Below are positions 1 through 6,482 of a stretch of 27,759 nucleotides of DNA, piece after piece. The DNA lies in NCBI GenBank assembly GCA_900542275.1, contig UQMW01000025.1:1-27759 (forward strand), written 5' to 3'. The notes under the pieces are model-generated. The model did not search any database. It saw only the letters and a program-made list of their open reading frames with translations, and was not told the DNA's origin. Positions within the stretch are counted from its first letter, which is position 1, and each line of letters begins with the position of its first letter. Source of the stretch: an uncultured Collinsella sp. (lineage in GTDB: Bacteria; Actinomycetota; Coriobacteriia; Coriobacteriales; Coriobacteriaceae). The translations under genes and the position numbers were made by a program.

Positions 1-1148
1 CCGCGCGCGAGGGCGTGGCCGAGCTGGTGCGCGACACGACGGGTCTAGTGCTCTCGCCCTACTACCCGGCGGGCAAGATGGCCTGGATCCTCGCGAACGT
101 TCCCGCGGCTGCCGAGGCCGCTGCAGCGGGCGAGCTGTGCCTGGGCACCATCGATGCCTGGGTGGTCTGGACGCTCACGGGCGGCGCGGAGTTCCGCTGC
201 GACTGGTCCAACGCCAGCCGCACGCAACTCTTTGACCTGCGCCGTGGCTGCTGGAGCGAGCCGGTGTGCGAGGCCTTTGGCGTTGACGTGGCCTGCCTGC
301 CACAGGTGACCGATTCCGATGGCCTGTTTGGCATGACGGACCTGGGCGGCTTTTTGCCGGCACCCGTGCCCATTCACGGCGTGCTCGGCGACAGCCATGC
401 CGCCTTGTTTGCGCAGGGCTGCCATAGCCGCGGCATGGCCAAGGCGACCTATGGCACCGGCAGCTCGGTCATGATGAACGTCGGCGACGAGTTCGTCGCC
501 AGCTCGCACGGGCTTTCGAGCTCGCTCGCATGGCGCATGGACGGCGTGACCGAGTACGTGCTCGAGGGCAACGTGAGCTACGCCGGCGCCGTCAAGACGT
601 GGCTGCGCGACGATCTGGAGCTCATCAATAACCCCGAGGAAGTTACCGACCTGTGCTACGCCGCCAATCCGGCGAGCCGCGTCTACTTTGTGCCGGCGTT
701 TACCGGTCTGGGCGCGCCGCACTGGGCGAGCGATGCCGAGGGCTGCGTCTTTGGCATGACGCGCACCACGGGTCGCGCGGAGTTCGTGAAGGCCGCCGAC
801 GAGTCGATCGCCTATCAGATCTTTGACGTGATTGATGCGATGGTCGAGGATTCGGGCGCGGCGCTGGCCGAACTTCGTGTTGACGGCGGTCCCACGCGCG
901 ATGCGTACCTGATGCAGTTTGAGAGCGACCTGGTTGGCTCGCCCATCCGCATCGCGAGCAACGACGAGATGAGCGGCCTGGGTGCGGCCTGGGCCTGCGG
1001 CATTGCGCTGGACATGTACACGCGCGATGTCGTCGACGTCTACGGCGCCCGCGGCATCGTGGAGCCGTCGATGCCCGCCGACGAGCGAGTCAAAAAGATC
1101 GCCGGCTGGCGCCATGCTGTCGACGCGACTATCGCCTACACTGCCTAG
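1..1148 (+). CDS. FGGY-family carbohydrate kinase, glycerol kinase-like (5' end outside window)
   Basis: The frame is open to the left edge, so only about 381 C-terminal codons of a family usually near 500 aa are present; the GTG at 15 is internal. The visible part matches glycerol kinases throughout: TGLVLSPYY, GTIDAWVVW, SNASRTQLFD, GVLGDSHAALFAQG, the ATP-phosphate loop GTGSS, VPAFTGLGAPHW, the adenine-site RVDGGP and SGLGAAW. Family enzymes phosphorylate a polyol or sugar with ATP in the cytosol. Glycerol is the best guess. GDSHAA replaces the usual GDQQAA beside the substrate aspartate, so another substrate is possible. luxS lies 169 bases downstream beyond two hairpins, so co-transcription is not assured. 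An AI-2 kinase (LsrK, also FGGY) was considered because of that neighbour, but the motifs are closer to GlpK. Confidence 0.8.
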   Translation, partial: AREGVAELVRDTTGLVLSPYYPAGKMAWILANVPAAAEAAAAGELCLGTIDAWVVWTLTGGAEFRCDWSNASRTQLFDLRRGCWSEPVCEAFGVDVACLPQVTDSDGLFGMTDLGGFLPAPVPIHGVLGDSHAALFAQGCHSRGMAKATYGTGSSVMMNVGDEFVASSHGLSSSLAWRMDGVTEYVLEGNVSYAGAVKTWLRDDLELINNPEEVTDLCYAANPASRVYFVPAFTGLGAPHWASDAEGCVFGMTRTTGRAEFVKAADESIAYQIFDVIDAMVEDSGAALAELRVDGGPTRDAYLMQFESDLVGSPIRIASNDEMSGLGAAWACGIALDMYTRDVVDVYGARGIVEPSMPADERVKKIAGWRHAVDATIAYTA

Positions 1149-1177
1149 GCGGCTGCGCGGCGCCCAAGGATTTTTCT

Positions 1178-1212
1178 GGGACGGGGATTAAAAACTCATT
1201 GATCCCCGTCCT
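1178..1212. terminator. Hairpin after the FGGY kinase
   Basis: GGGACGGGGAT at 1178-1188 pairs with ATCCCCGTCC at 1202-1211 around a 13-base loop. It lies 30 bases after the kinase stop and has no clean U-run. It is the first of two tandem hairpins built on the same GGGACGGGG core. Confidence 0.55.
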
Positions 1213-1222
1213 TGGCAGCTCA

Positions 1223-1295
1223 TTTGGGACGGGGCTTTTTTGACTGGTATGATTGGTGCGACCATTCCAACCAGCTAAAAGAGCCCCGTCCTAAA
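1223..1295. repeat. 26-bp inverted repeat upstream of luxS
   Basis: The arm at 1223-1248 (core GGGACGGGGC plus a T run) is nearly complementary to 1270-1295 (core GCCCCGTCC), with a 21-base spacer that contains a small TGGT/ACCA hairpin. Transcribed rightward, the first arm has C followed by TTTTTT. The element could therefore terminate kinase transcription, act as a luxS leader attenuator, or be a DNA-level operator. Confidence 0.65.
1224..1253 (+). promoter_or_regulatory. Candidate luxS promoter
   Basis: TTGGGA (1224-1229) and TATGAT (1248-1253) have an 18-base spacing and are reasonable -35 and -10 matches. Transcription would start near 1260, inside the inverted repeat, so only the right arm would be in the mRNA. 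Found by eye only. Confidence 0.35.
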
Positions 1296-1317
1296 TTGAC
1301 TATCGAGAGGATCTGCC

Positions 1318-1806
1318 ATGGAGCGTATCGCGAGTTTTTCCGTTGACCATCTGCTGCTTGAGCCCGGCGTATACGTGAGCCGCATCGACCGCGATCCGGC
1401 GACCGGCGCCGCCGTCACCACGTTTGACCTGCGCCTGACCACGCCCAACAAGGAGCCGGTCATGAACACGGCCGAGTGCCACACCATCGAGCATCTGGGT
1501 GCGACGTTCCTTCGCAATCATGCCGAGTGGTCGAGCCGCATTGTCTACTTTGGCCCCATGGGCTGCCGCACGGGCTTTTACCTCGTCGTATTTGGCGAGG
1601 TGACGAGCGAGGAGATCTTGCCGCTCGTGCGTGAGCTGTTCGCGTTTGTCGCGGGCTTTGAGGGCGATGTTCCCGGTGCCGCTCCCGAGGAGTGCGGTAA
1701 CTACCTGGACCAGAACCTCCCCATGGCAAACTGGCTTGCGCGCCGTTATCTCGACCGCGATCTGGCCGATATCGACGAGAAGCACCTGCACTATCAGCAG
1801 GCATAG
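1318..1806 (+). CDS. luxS: S-ribosylhomocysteine lyase (AI-2 synthase) LuxS
   Basis: The 162-aa product has normal family length. LuxS cleaves S-ribosylhomocysteine to homocysteine and DPD, the precursor of the AI-2 signal, as part of the activated methyl cycle in the cytosol. All metal and catalytic landmarks are present: H55 and H59 in HTIEHL, the catalytic cysteine C83 in GPMGCRTGFY, and the third metal ligand C126 in EECGNY. The start is supported by GAGAGG at 1305-1310, seven bases upstream. No SAH nucleosidase (pfs) or methionine-cycle gene adjoins it. The upstream neighbour is an FGGY kinase and the next gene downstream begins a separate sugar cassette, so luxS probably forms its own unit. 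Confidence 0.96.
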   Translation: MERIASFSVDHLLLEPGVYVSRIDRDPATGAAVTTFDLRLTTPNKEPVMNTAECHTIEHLGATFLRNHAEWSSRIVYFGPMGCRTGFYLVVFGEVTSEEILPLVRELFAFVAGFEGDVPGAAPEECGNYLDQNLPMANWLARRYLDRDLADIDEKHLHYQQA

Positions 1807-1904
1807 GGCCGCCCTCTGCCTCCAAACCGTTCACACGGAGATATCGACCGTTTAACTGTTTAGAAGTGTTTATTCGAGGTCATTAGCACTAGCTCGCTTA
1901 AACT

Positions 1905-1936
1905 AGTTCTCAGAGTGATATTCAGGCAAGGCTCCT
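1905..1936 (+). promoter_or_regulatory. Candidate ribonucleic antiterminator (RAT) site
   Basis: The segment contains AGTGATA followed by CAGGCAAG, close to the conserved core of SacY/LicT RAT sequences (ACTGATA..., CAGGCAAG). Its 3' end overlaps the left arm of the terminator hairpin at 1927, which is the mutually exclusive arrangement expected of a BglG-type switch. The gene immediately downstream encodes such an antiterminator. The upper stem appears one base shorter than in the textbook examples. Confidence 0.65.
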
Positions 1937-1993
1937 GAAGCAGCATCTGTTGACATTGATTGTCGGATTCTGCTTCTGGAGCCTTGTTCTGTT
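1927..1993 (+). terminator. Rho-independent terminator in the antiterminator leader
   Basis: CAAGGCTCCTGAAGCAG (1927-1943) pairs with 1970-1986 with a single mismatch, giving a 17-bp stem and a 26-base loop, followed by a T-rich TTCTGTTT. It lies between the RAT-like site and the antiterminator gene, so it should block the cassette unless the antiterminator binds. Confidence 0.75.
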
Positions 1994-2005
1994 TAGGGGG
2001 GGCAC

Positions 2006-2845
2006 ATGGAAATTGTTAAACGAATTAATACCAGCGCTGTCCTCTGCGTCGATGGAAATGGCAGACAGTTGGTTGCATTCGGCCGTGGTCTGGGGTTTAA
2101 GAATGTCGGAGACGAGGTCCCTCTTTCGGAGATTCAACGAACGTTTTATAACGTTAGCTCTCGCTACATCGCTCTCGTTGACGAGGTCCCCGACGAGCTT
2201 CTTGAGCTTACCTCGGATGTTATTGATATGTCGACAGGTTTGCTGCCTTATGAGGTGAGCCCTAATTTGCCGTTTATCCTTGCGGACCATATCGCGTATG
2301 CGGTTAAGCGCAAAGAGCAAAATATCGTTGTCCGCATGCCTTTATCGTTTGATGTCCGCCAACAATATCCCGTCGAATTTAAAATCGGCGAGTATGCACT
2401 TAGGATAATCAGGAAACGTCTTAACGTTAGGCTTCCAGCTCATGAGGCAGTTGGAATTGCCATGGCGTTTATCAATAACATGGCCGATTCGGACTCATGC
2501 GAAGTAGTTAAAGAGTTTAGCGCGGATATCTACGATCGTGTTCTGGAGGAGTCAACCGTTGCTGTTGAAAATCGGCTTGGCATTCAAGTTGATCGGGAAG
2601 GTTTCGATTACGCAAGGTTCGCAACCCATCTTCAGTACTTATTCAATAGGTTGAACTCTGGCGAAAGCATCGTGAGCGACAACCGCAAGATGTACCTCTC
2701 GCTCAAAAAAGAATATCCGGTGGCATCAATGTGCGCCGATGATATTGCTTCTGTTCTCAGCCGACTGACGGGGCGGGAACTTATAGACGAAGAAAGACTC
2801 TACCTCATGATGCACATCAATCGAATTGCATCGAAAACAAGGTAA
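2006..2845 (+). CDS. BglG/LicT-family transcriptional antiterminator
   Basis: The 279-aa product has the usual length. Residues 1-58 form the CAT RNA-binding domain (IVKRINTSAVL, VAFGRGLGFK), followed by two PTS regulation domains, PRD1 near 70-165 and PRD2 near 175-279. These proteins bind RAT RNA and prevent a terminator from forming; PTS phosphorylation of PRD histidines sets their activity. H95 (ADHIAYAV), H208 (RFATHLQ) and H270 (LMMHINRI) are in the expected places. The second PRD1 histidine is replaced by alanine in the segment EAVGIAMAFINN, where family members have IALH. The start has a strong G-rich Shine-Dalgarno at 1995-2002. The gene lies directly after its probable RAT/terminator target and 68 bases before the PTS gene, so it probably autoregulates the cassette. 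Confidence 0.94.
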   Translation: MEIVKRINTSAVLCVDGNGRQLVAFGRGLGFKNVGDEVPLSEIQRTFYNVSSRYIALVDEVPDELLELTSDVIDMSTGLLPYEVSPNLPFILADHIAYAVKRKEQNIVVRMPLSFDVRQQYPVEFKIGEYALRIIRKRLNVRLPAHEAVGIAMAFINNMADSDSCEVVKEFSADIYDRVLEESTVAVENRLGIQVDREGFDYARFATHLQYLFNRLNSGESIVSDNRKMYLSLKKEYPVASMCADDIASVLSRLTGRELIDEERLYLMMHINRIASKTR

Positions 2846-2913
2846 TTAGTTGGCAAAGGCGCGCGCTTTGCTGATGGTTACATATAAAACTCAACATGGG
2901 AGAAATGGTATTT

Positions 2914-4284
2914 ATGGCAGATACAACCAAGCTCGCTGCCGAGATTCTTGAGATGGTGGGCGGCGCAGACAACGTTACATTTGTAGCTCACTGCATGACT
3001 CGTTTAAGGTTCAACCTTAAGGACGAAAGCATCGTAGACGATGCAAAAGTCAAGGCGATTGATGGCGTGATCGACATTCGCCATTCCGCGGGGCAATATC
3101 AGGTGATTGTGGGACCTAAGGTCGATAAGGTCTATGAAATCGTTGCCAAGGAAACCGGGATTGACGCCGGAGATTCCGAGGCAAGCGAAGGAGAGACTAA
3201 GGGCTTTCTGGGAAAGCTAATGAAGTTCATCAGCGGCATCATGATGCCCGTTCTTCCTGCCTTGATCGCATGCGGAATGATAAACGCCATCCTTAGCATT
3301 CTGACGACGGCGGGTGCTGTTTCCGCCGAGAGCGGAATATACACTCTGCTGTACGGCATGGGAAATGCCTGCATGTATTTCCTGCCCGTTCTTGTCGGAT
3401 CATCTGCTGCTCAGTTCTTTGGAACCGATCGATATATCGGTGCGGTACTCGGCGCAATCCTGGTTTATCCGACTTTCGTTGCTGCGGCCGGAGCGGGCGA
3501 TGCGCTGGATTTGCTCGGCATGAAGTTCACAATGGTGAGCTATTCCTCCACGGTGTTTCCTGCTATCGTGGCGGCTTGGTTCGCATCCGTTCTTAATAAG
3601 TGGCTGCGGGCGGTTCTTCCCGATGTTGTGGCATTTGCGCTCGTCCCGTTCCTGACGGTTGCTGTTGCCGCCCCCGTCTCGCTCCTTGTGATCGGCCCCG
3701 TTATTCAGCAAGCGAGCTCTTTGCTTGCGGCTGCAGTGCTGGCGGTCTATCAGTTCAGCCCCGTCCTTTGCGGCGTTATTCTCGGGCCGATATTCGGTCT
3801 CGTTATGATCCCCCTTGGACTCCATTGGGCCCTGATCGTGCTTTCCATCAACAATATTATGACCGTCGGCTCCGATCCTATCCTTGGACTTCTCTGCTGC
3901 AGCATGGGTGTTGTCGGCGCTTGTTTGGCGTTTGCCCTCCGCTCGAAGGACCCGAGTGAAAAGAGTCTTGGGTTCAGCTGTGCCATTACGGGCTTTTTCG
4001 GGATTACGGAACCGGCGCTGTACGGCATCATCTTGGAGCACAAGAAGATCTTTATCGCTTCCATGGTCGCCGGAGCAATCAGTGCTGTTATCCCGGCGAT
4101 TTTCAACACCTGTACGTTCGTTATGACGTCGAGCGGCATTTTTAGCTTCCCCGGTTATATGGATCCTTCTGGTGATATGAGCAGCCTCATCGGCGCAATT
4201 CTTTGCAATGTCGTCGGTTTAATTCTTAACTTCGTTCTCGTTTACATCCTGTATCGCCCTGATGAAGAGGCGGTAGTGGAGTAG
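2914..4284 (+). CDS. PTS sugar transporter EIIBC (glucoside family)
   Basis: The 456-aa membrane permease imports a sugar and phosphorylates it on entry. The N-terminal EIIB domain (about 1-85) carries the phosphocysteine C27 in AHCMTRLRF. An EIIC domain with about ten hydrophobic segments follows, including the conserved GITEPALYG loop. There is no EIIA domain, so phosphate must come from a EIIA encoded elsewhere. Three in-frame ATGs exist (2896, 2905, 2914). I chose 2914 because GGGAGA (2898-2903) then serves as ribosome binding site and the protein begins at the family's usual point. The context (LicT-type regulator before, hydrolase after) suggests a beta-glucoside-like or acylated sugar. 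Codon use is less GC-rich than in surrounding genes. Confidence 0.93.
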   Translation: MADTTKLAAEILEMVGGADNVTFVAHCMTRLRFNLKDESIVDDAKVKAIDGVIDIRHSAGQYQVIVGPKVDKVYEIVAKETGIDAGDSEASEGETKGFLGKLMKFISGIMMPVLPALIACGMINAILSILTTAGAVSAESGIYTLLYGMGNACMYFLPVLVGSSAAQFFGTDRYIGAVLGAILVYPTFVAAAGAGDALDLLGMKFTMVSYSSTVFPAIVAAWFASVLNKWLRAVLPDVVAFALVPFLTVAVAAPVSLLVIGPVIQQASSLLAAAVLAVYQFSPVLCGVILGPIFGLVMIPLGLHWALIVLSINNIMTVGSDPILGLLCCSMGVVGACLAFALRSKDPSEKSLGFSCAITGFFGITEPALYGIILEHKKIFIASMVAGAISAVIPAIFNTCTFVMTSSGIFSFPGYMDPSGDMSSLIGAILCNVVGLILNFVLVYILYRPDEEAVVE

Positions 4285-4304
4285 ACAATTATTCGGGATG
4301 TAAG

Positions 4305-4376
4305 CTGCCGAAAACCCCGCGGCAGATTGCATGTGGTGGGCTTGCCGTTGATTCACGCGAGCCCACCCTCATTTTT
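4305..4376 (+). terminator. Tandem hairpins between PTS and hydrolase genes
   Basis: A small hairpin, CTGCCG (4305-4310) with CGGCAG (4320-4325), precedes a larger one, GGTGGGCT (4335-4342) with AGCCCACC (4360-4367), followed by TTTTT at 4372-4376. This resembles an intrinsic terminator. It lies only 14 bases before the hydrolase start, so it should reduce expression of the hydrolase relative to the PTS gene or stabilise the upstream mRNA end. Confidence 0.6.
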
Positions 4377-4389
4377 GGAGTGACTAGCT

Positions 4390-5370
4390 ATGACAATTAC
4401 TGCCGATATGACGTTTGGCGAAATCGCGCTCCTTCCTGAGTTCGCTGGCTTTGGCGAGCACCTTATGCTTTGCCGGCCTTCAACTTGGGAGCGCATGTGG
4501 AATAAACCCATTGTGTCTCATATGAATTCTGATGCTAATCCATATGAAACTGCTCGCGTTTTGCGTGGATTGAATCGAATTGTCGAGCTCGTGGATGACG
4601 GGAGGCAGGTTGCCTACGATATTTGGGATGAAGCCGACTGCATCCGTGATCCGACTCGGCGCAATACGAAACTGTTCTTCTTTCCCGGGAGACCTAGGGC
4701 TCCCTTTATCATTGCGGTTTCGGGCGGAGGTTATCAGAGCGTTTGTCATCAAGTGGAAGGCTTTCCCGTTGCCCCCGAGCTCAACGATGCGGGCTATAAC
4801 GTGTTCGTGCTGTCATACAGGGTGAGGGTCGAGCCTTTGATGCCGCGCCCAATCGACGATTTAAATCGAGCCGTCCGTTTTGTCCTGGAGAATTCAGCGA
4901 AATTTAATGTCGCAAAAAGTTATGCAGTTATCGGCTTTTCTGCTGGTGCGCATTTAACTGCCGAGTGGGGGACGGACAACAAGGGATTTGCGTCCTACGG
5001 ATGCGAGGCGCCAAAAGCCTTGGCCCTGTGTTATGCACCGATTGATCTTCATGGCTTTGAGAACGCATCAGACAATAGATTTCTTGATTCGGTGTGCGGC
5101 GGGGCTGGTCGCGACTCGCTCGATGATTTCTGTATTAATCAGCATGTGTGGGAGCAGTATCCTCCGACATATCTTTGGCAATGCGCTGACGATGATATTG
5201 TATCGCCCGACAATTATGAAAAGATGGTCGATGCTCTGGATGCAGCTGGAGTACACCATGAGGGAGTCATGTATTCAGAAGGGGGGCACGCATTGATGAA
5301 GCCCCATGCGCCGGAGACCGACTACTGGTGTATGAGCGTTATTGAGTTTCTTAAAGATTATCTCGACTAG
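4390..5370 (+). CDS. Alpha/beta hydrolase, probable acetyl-esterase type
   Basis: The 326-aa protein lacks a signal peptide and should be cytosolic. It has an alpha/beta hydrolase core: the oxyanion-type segment AVSGGGY, strand VFVLSYRV, nucleophile elbow GFSAGAH with S184, an acid in ADDDIV (about 267-269) and the catalytic histidine H300 in GGHALM. The pattern resembles BD-FAE/acetyl xylan esterase-like enzymes that remove acyl groups from sugars. GGAG at 4377-4380 supports the ATG. It is the last gene of the antiterminator-PTS cassette, which suggests it deacylates the imported sugar. The substrate is not recognisable from sequence. Base composition matches the PTS gene rather than the flanking genes. 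Confidence 0.85.
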   Translation: MTITADMTFGEIALLPEFAGFGEHLMLCRPSTWERMWNKPIVSHMNSDANPYETARVLRGLNRIVELVDDGRQVAYDIWDEADCIRDPTRRNTKLFFFPGRPRAPFIIAVSGGGYQSVCHQVEGFPVAPELNDAGYNVFVLSYRVRVEPLMPRPIDDLNRAVRFVLENSAKFNVAKSYAVIGFSAGAHLTAEWGTDNKGFASYGCEAPKALALCYAPIDLHGFENASDNRFLDSVCGGAGRDSLDDFCINQHVWEQYPPTYLWQCADDDIVSPDNYEKMVDALDAAGVHHEGVMYSEGGHALMKPHAPETDYWCMSVIEFLKDYLD

Positions 5371-5493
5371 GAAACTGCATGTCGCTTTTTGAGCGGGTGA
5401 TTTCGTCATGCAATGTTTTCGGTATTGATCGTGGTCGTGGATGAATGATGTTCTAGAATGTTCGTACTGTCACATAAACGAACAGGAGCGAAC

Positions 5494-6138
5494 ATGCATA
5501 TCTACTCTGTATCAGATCACGAGTTCAAATCTTATGGCTGCGTGTGGAACGACGTTCCGTCCAACCTGACCGCTCCGCTCATCGAGGCGCTCGCGGCTAC
5601 GCCCATCCCCGAGGGCAGCAAGTACGTAGCAAGCGCGCCGGAGCTCGAGGGCGTCAAGGATGCCGACAAATTGGGCTTTCTCATGTTTGGCGGCCGTCCT
5701 TTCCAGCTGGGCTGGTGCAACGGCCACAACACGCAGCTCAACTGCCTGGAGTATCACCGCGCCAGCGAGTTTAACCTGGGCGCCCGCGACTTTATCCTGC
5801 TCGTGGCGCATCGCTGGGAGATCGAGGACGGCAAGCTCGACACCGCTCAGGTCAAGGCGTTCCGCGTGCCGGCGGGTACGGTCGTCGAAGTCTTCAACAC
5901 CACGCTCCACTACACGCCCTGCATGGTCGACGACGGCGGCTTCCAGGTGATGGTGGCGCTGCCGGCGGGCACCAATGGCCCGCGCCCCGAGGCCGCAGCC
6001 GACATGCCTGCCGCCGGTGACAGCTACTGCTACTGGAAGGCCGACAAGTGGGTTCTCTGCCACGCAGATAGTCCCAAGGCTGCCGAGGGCGGCTACGTGG
6101 GCCTCGTCGGCAAGAACCTCGACATCGCCTGTGGCTAG
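5494..6138 (+). CDS. DUF4867 family protein
   Basis: The 214-aa soluble protein matches the uncharacterised DUF4867 family, often found near carbohydrate genes in gut bacteria. Typical segments are MHIYSVSDHEFKSYG at the N-terminus, GWCNGHNTQLNCLEYHRASE, and a beta-rich half with VPAGTVVEVFNTTLHYTPC and GGFQVMVALPAGTN. The histidine- and glutamate-rich strands (GHN, LEYH, LHY) suggest a cupin-like fold with a metal or sugar site, which is inference. The start at 5494 is chosen because AGGAG (5484-5488) lies six bases upstream; an in-frame ATG at 5458 lacks such a site. GC-rich codon use returns here, so it is probably separate from the preceding cassette. A GH1 gene follows after three long hairpins. 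Confidence 0.85.
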   Translation: MHIYSVSDHEFKSYGCVWNDVPSNLTAPLIEALAATPIPEGSKYVASAPELEGVKDADKLGFLMFGGRPFQLGWCNGHNTQLNCLEYHRASEFNLGARDFILLVAHRWEIEDGKLDTAQVKAFRVPAGTVVEVFNTTLHYTPCMVDDGGFQVMVALPAGTNGPRPEAAADMPAAGDSYCYWKADKWVLCHADSPKAAEGGYVGLVGKNLDIACG

Positions 6139-6146
6139 CATCTTCC

Positions 6147-6203
6147 GTCTCGATTTGTAACATCTAGCGGGCTAAATCGTCTCTACCTGTTACAGATTTA
6201 GAC
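6147..6203. repeat. Long inverted repeat E1 (first of a tandem pair)
   Basis: The arm 6147-6162 (GTCTCGATTTGTAACA) pairs with 6188-6203 (TGTTACAGATTTAGAC) apart from two positions. The loop contains a further TAGC/GCTA pairing. It begins nine bases after the DUF4867 stop codon and shares both arms with E2. Confidence 0.75.
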
Positions 6204-6227
6204 AAACTGCGGGGGGCTGCCCGAAAA

Positions 6228-6282
6228 TCTCGATCTGTAACACCAAGCCCGGTTTTGGTTGCCTACCTGTTACAGATCGAGA
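6228..6282. repeat. Long inverted repeat E2 (second of a tandem pair)
   Basis: TCTCGATCTGTAACA (6228-6242) pairs perfectly with 6268-6282 over 15 bp. The end of the loop, CTACC, and the bases after the right arm, ACAAAC, are the same as in E1, so the pair looks like a duplicated unit of about 80 bases. Confidence 0.78.
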
Positions 6283-6286
6283 CAAA

Positions 6287-6339
6287 CCGCCCCAAACCAC
6301 CACAAAGGTGCCTGTCCCCTTTGTGGTGGCTTGGGGCGG
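6287..6339. repeat. Palindromic repeat D1 (core CCACCACAAAGG)
   Basis: A 22-base arm at 6287-6308 pairs with 6318-6339 with one mismatch around the 9-base loop TGCCTGTCC. The core recurs in opposite orientation at 26636-26672, where the loop reads GGACAGGCA. It is a dispersed intergenic hairpin repeat of the REP type. Confidence 0.85.
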
Positions 6340-6417
6340 CGGTATCAGAAAGTGTCAGGCAGGGGCGGCTGCCGGGCCGCCGTGTGCGAAAAGAAGTGTC
6401 GGCCTGCGTCGTTGCCG

Positions 6418-6446
6418 TTGAGTAGCGCGCTGCTTACGGGGATACT
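6418..6446 (+). promoter_or_regulatory. Candidate promoter for the GH1 gene
   Basis: TTGAGT (6418-6423) and GATACT (6441-6446) are exactly 17 bases apart, with 4 of 6 matches in each box. Transcription would begin near 6453, leaving a 30-base leader that carries AAAGGA seven bases before the ATG. Confidence 0.45.
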
Positions 6447-6482
6447 GAAACCACGACAAACAGCGTGTGAAAGGATCGATGT

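Larger units (their letters stand above)
6139..6482. other. Intergenic region between the DUF4867 and GH1 genes
   Basis: This 344-base gap holds three consecutive hairpins (E1, E2, D1) up to 6339, then about 140 bases without recognisable coding that contain a candidate promoter at 6418-6446 and the GH1 ribosome binding site AAAGGA at 6470-6475. No small ORF with a convincing start was seen. Confidence 0.6.

Noticed and set aside
1807..1904. Terminator directly after luxS
   Set aside because: I could not find a stem with a following T-run in this stretch; the next hairpin is the antiterminator leader terminator at 1927.
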